The position numbers were made by a program, and so were the translations under genes. Of a stretch of DNA of 64,000 nt, positions 61,396 through 64,000 are shown piece after piece. This DNA comes from Mesostigma viride. Lineage: Eukaryota; Streptophyta; Mesostigmatophyceae; Mesostigmatales; Mesostigmataceae. How positions within the stretch are numbered: the first letter of the stretch is position 1; each line of letters starts with the position of its first letter. The notes beneath the pieces are model-generated. The model had not been told where the DNA came from, did no database searches, and was given only the letters and a program-made list of their open reading frames with translations. Location of the stretch: the NCBI GenBank assembly GCA_009746045.1, contig RPFO01000225.1, forward strand, positions 1-64,000, read 5' to 3'.

Positions 61396-64000
61396 GATAG
61401 CAGCTGATGGGAACATGCAGAAAACTTAGGACCGCTAGCCCCTGCGCGGGTTTGAACTGGGGACTTCCGGATCCGACGGAACGACCAGTAAAAACAGTCT
61501 CCCACTTTATTTGCGCAATGCTTCTTGCCGGGAAGGTGGGCGAGTAAGTTTTCATTGCTATCCAGCCGAGGTGGGTTCCTATAAGGGAGTGTGGGCGGTT
61601 CCGCTTACGGCACTGTAGATAGCAGCTGATGGGAACATGCAGAAAACTTAGGACCGCTAGCCCCTGCGCGGGTTTGAACTGGGGACTTCCGGATCCGACG
61701 GAACGACCAGTAAAAACAGTCTCCCACTTTATTTGCGCAATGCTTCTTGCCGGGAAGGTGGTCGAGTAAGTTTTCATTGCTATCCAGCCGAGGTGGGTTC
61801 CTATAAGGGAGTGTGGGCGGTTCCGCTTACGGCACTGTAGATAGCAGCTGATGGGAACATGCAGAAAACTTAGGACCGCTAGCCCCTGCGCGGGTTTGAA
61901 CCGGGGACTTCCGGATCCGACGGAACGACCAGTAAAAACTCCCACTTTATTTGCGCAATGCTTCTTGCCGGGAAGGTGGGCGAGTAAGTTTTCATTGCTA
62001 TCCAGCCGAGGTGGGTTCCTATAAGGGAGTGTGGGCGGTTCCGCTTACGGCACTGTAGATAGCAGCTGATGGGAACATGCAGAAAACTTAGGACCGCTAG
62101 CCCCTGCGCGGGTTTGAACTGGGGACTTCCGGATCCGACGGAACGACCAGTAAAAACTCCCACTTTATTTGCGCAATGCTTCTTGCCGGGAAGGTGGGCG
62201 AGTAAGTTTTCATTGCTATCCAGCCGAGGTGGGTTCCTATAAGGGAGTGTGGGCGGTTCCGCTTACGGCACTGTAGATAGCAGCTGATGGGAACATGCAG
62301 AAAACTTAGGACCGCTAGCCCCTGCGCGGGTTTGAACTGGGGACTTCCGGATCCGACGGAACGACCAGTAAAAACTCCCACTTTATTTGCGCAATGCTTC
62401 TTGCCGGGAAGGTGGGCGAGTAAGTTTTCATTGCTATCCAGCCGAGGTGGGTTCCTATAAGGGAGTGTGGGCGGTTCCGCTTACGGCACTGTAGATAGCA
62501 GCTGATGGGAACATGCAGAAAACTTAGGATCGCTAGCCCCTGCGCGGGTTTGAACTGGGGACTTCCGGATCCGACGGAACGACCAGTAAAAACTCCCACT
62601 TTATTTGCGCAATACTTCTTGCCGGGAAGGTGGGCGAGTAAGTTTTCATTGCTATCCAGCCGAGGTGGGTTCCTATAAGGGAGTGTGGGCGGTTCCGCTT
62701 ACGGCACTGTAGATAGCAGCTGATGGGAACATGCAGAAAACTTAGGACCGCTAGCCCCTGCGCGGGTTTGAACTGGGGACTTCCGGATCCGACGGAACGA
62801 CCAGTAAAAACTCCAACTTTATTTGCGCAATGCTTCTTGCCGGGAAGGTGGGCGAGTAAGTTTTCATTGCTATCCAGCCGAGGTGGGTTCCTATAAGGGA
62901 GTGTGGGCGGTTCCGCTTACGGCACTGTAGATAGCAGCTGATGGGAACATGCAGAAAACTTAGGACCGCTAGCCCCTGCGCGGGTTTGAACTGGGGACTT
63001 CCGGATCCGACGGAACGACCAGTAAAAACTCCCACTTTATTTGCGCAATGCTTCTTGCCGGGAAGGTGGGCGAGTAAGTTTTCATTGCTATCCAGCCGAG
63101 GTGGGTTCCTATAAGGGAGTGTGGGCGGTTCCGCTTACGGCACTGTAGATAGCAGCTGATGGGAACATGCAGAAAACTTAGGATCGCTAGCCCCTGCGCG
63201 GGTTTGAACTGGGGACTTCCGGATCCGACGGAACGACCAGTAAAAACTCCCACTTTATTTGCGCAATGCTTCTTGCCGGGAAGGTGGGCGAGTAAGTTTT
63301 CATTGCTATCCAGCCGAGGTGGGTTCCTATAAGGGAGTGTGGGCGGTTCCGCTTACGGCACTGTAGATAGCAGCTGATGGGAACATGCAGAAAACTTAGG
63401 ACCGCTAGCCCCTGCGCGGGTTTGAACTGGGGACTTCCGGATCCGACGGAACGACCAGTAAAAACTCCCACTTTATTTGCGCAATGCTTCTTGCCGGGAA
63501 GGTGGGCGAGTAAGTTTTCATTGCTATCCAGCCGAGGTGGGTTCCTATAAGGGAGTGTGGGCGGTTCCGCTTACGGCACTGTAGATAGCAGCTGATGGGA
63601 ACATGCAGAAAACTTAGGACCGCTAGCCCCTGCGCGGGTTTGAACTGGGGACTTCCGGATCCGACGGAACGACCAGTAAAAACTCCCACTTTATTTGCGC
63701 AATGCTTCTTGCCGGGAAGGTGGGCGAGTAAGTTTTCATTGCTATCCAGCCGAGGTGGGTTCCTATAAGGGAGTGTGGGCGGTTCCGCTTACGGCACTGT
63801 AGATAGCAGCTGATGGGAACATGCAGAAAACTTAGGACCGCTAGCCCCTGCGCGGGTTTGAACTGGGGACTTCCGGATCCGACGGAACGACCAGTAAAAA
63901 CTCCCACTTTATTTGCGCAATGCTTCTTGCCGGGAAGGTGGGCGAGTAAGTTTTCATTGCTATCCAGCCGAGGTGGGTTCCTATAAGGGAGTGTGGGCGG
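61396..64000. repeat. 218-bp satellite array, block 3 (about 12 monomers, runs off the window)
   Basis: Resumes in phase after CopD. It has +4 variants in the first two units (near 61495 and 61714) and scattered single changes (GTCGAGTAAG near 61761, GAACCGGGG near 61900, AATACTTC near 62612, CTCCAAC near 62813, GGATCGC near 62528 and 63182), more than in block 1. Confidence 0.97.

Overview
The window is eukaryotic nuclear DNA made almost entirely of repeats: one 218-bp satellite array into which LTR retrotransposons and a DNA transposon have inserted, often inside one another. GT-AG introns, Ty1/copia elements and a CACTA (EnSpm) transposase with plant- or alga-like domains suggest a plant or alga, perhaps an alga, but nothing fixes the species. 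No host housekeeping gene, rRNA or complete tRNA gene was found. Element names (Cop1, CopA-CopF) are local labels.

Layout. 1-23463 is a nest: CopE sits in the satellite (only its pol 3' half and 3' LTR are in the window, 19156-23463); CopA is inserted in CopE's integrase region (1-19155, left part outside); CopA was hit by Cop1 (628-6748, site duplication CAGTG) and CopC (7718-17737, GATAT); CopB (8210-12385, CCTAT) sits inside the 5' LTR of CopC. 23464-34488 is about 50 near-identical satellite monomers. 34489-53538 is a 19-kb CACTA element with 14-bp inverted ends, subterminal palindromic repeats and two divergent spliced genes: a TNP2-like transposase (minus) and an unrecognised coiled-coil/proline-rich protein (plus). 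A copia element, CopF (35539-43894, GCCTC), splits the last transposase exon. The satellite resumes at 53539-54940, is broken by CopD (54941-61395, GATAG; identical LTRs, intact ORFs) and continues from 61396 to the window end. Satellite phase is kept across the CACTA and CopD insertions.

Most interesting. Cop1 is an ordinary copia element (gag-protease-integrase-RT-RNase H, YVDD-like RT, TG...CA LTRs, iMet-type primer site). The other six form a distinct group. Their LTRs end AGTT...AACT. Where visible, the RT motif is H-G-D-D or H-A-D-D, and the integrase carries a G-R-E-D-H-type block and a C-terminal G-K-R-G-x-W-x-G-P module. A retropepsin-like domain (D-T-x-x-x-V-S ... L-L-G-x-P-F-L) lies between integrase and RT instead of between gag and integrase. 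I know of no described copia lineage with this order. CopC and CopD each end gag at an AAAAC-stop with pol in the -1 frame, suggesting programmed frameshifting.

Caution: every other frame break I found (Cop1, CopF, CACTA gene 2) is also a -1 shift, some in homopolymers, so uncorrected single-base deletions in the assembly are possible.
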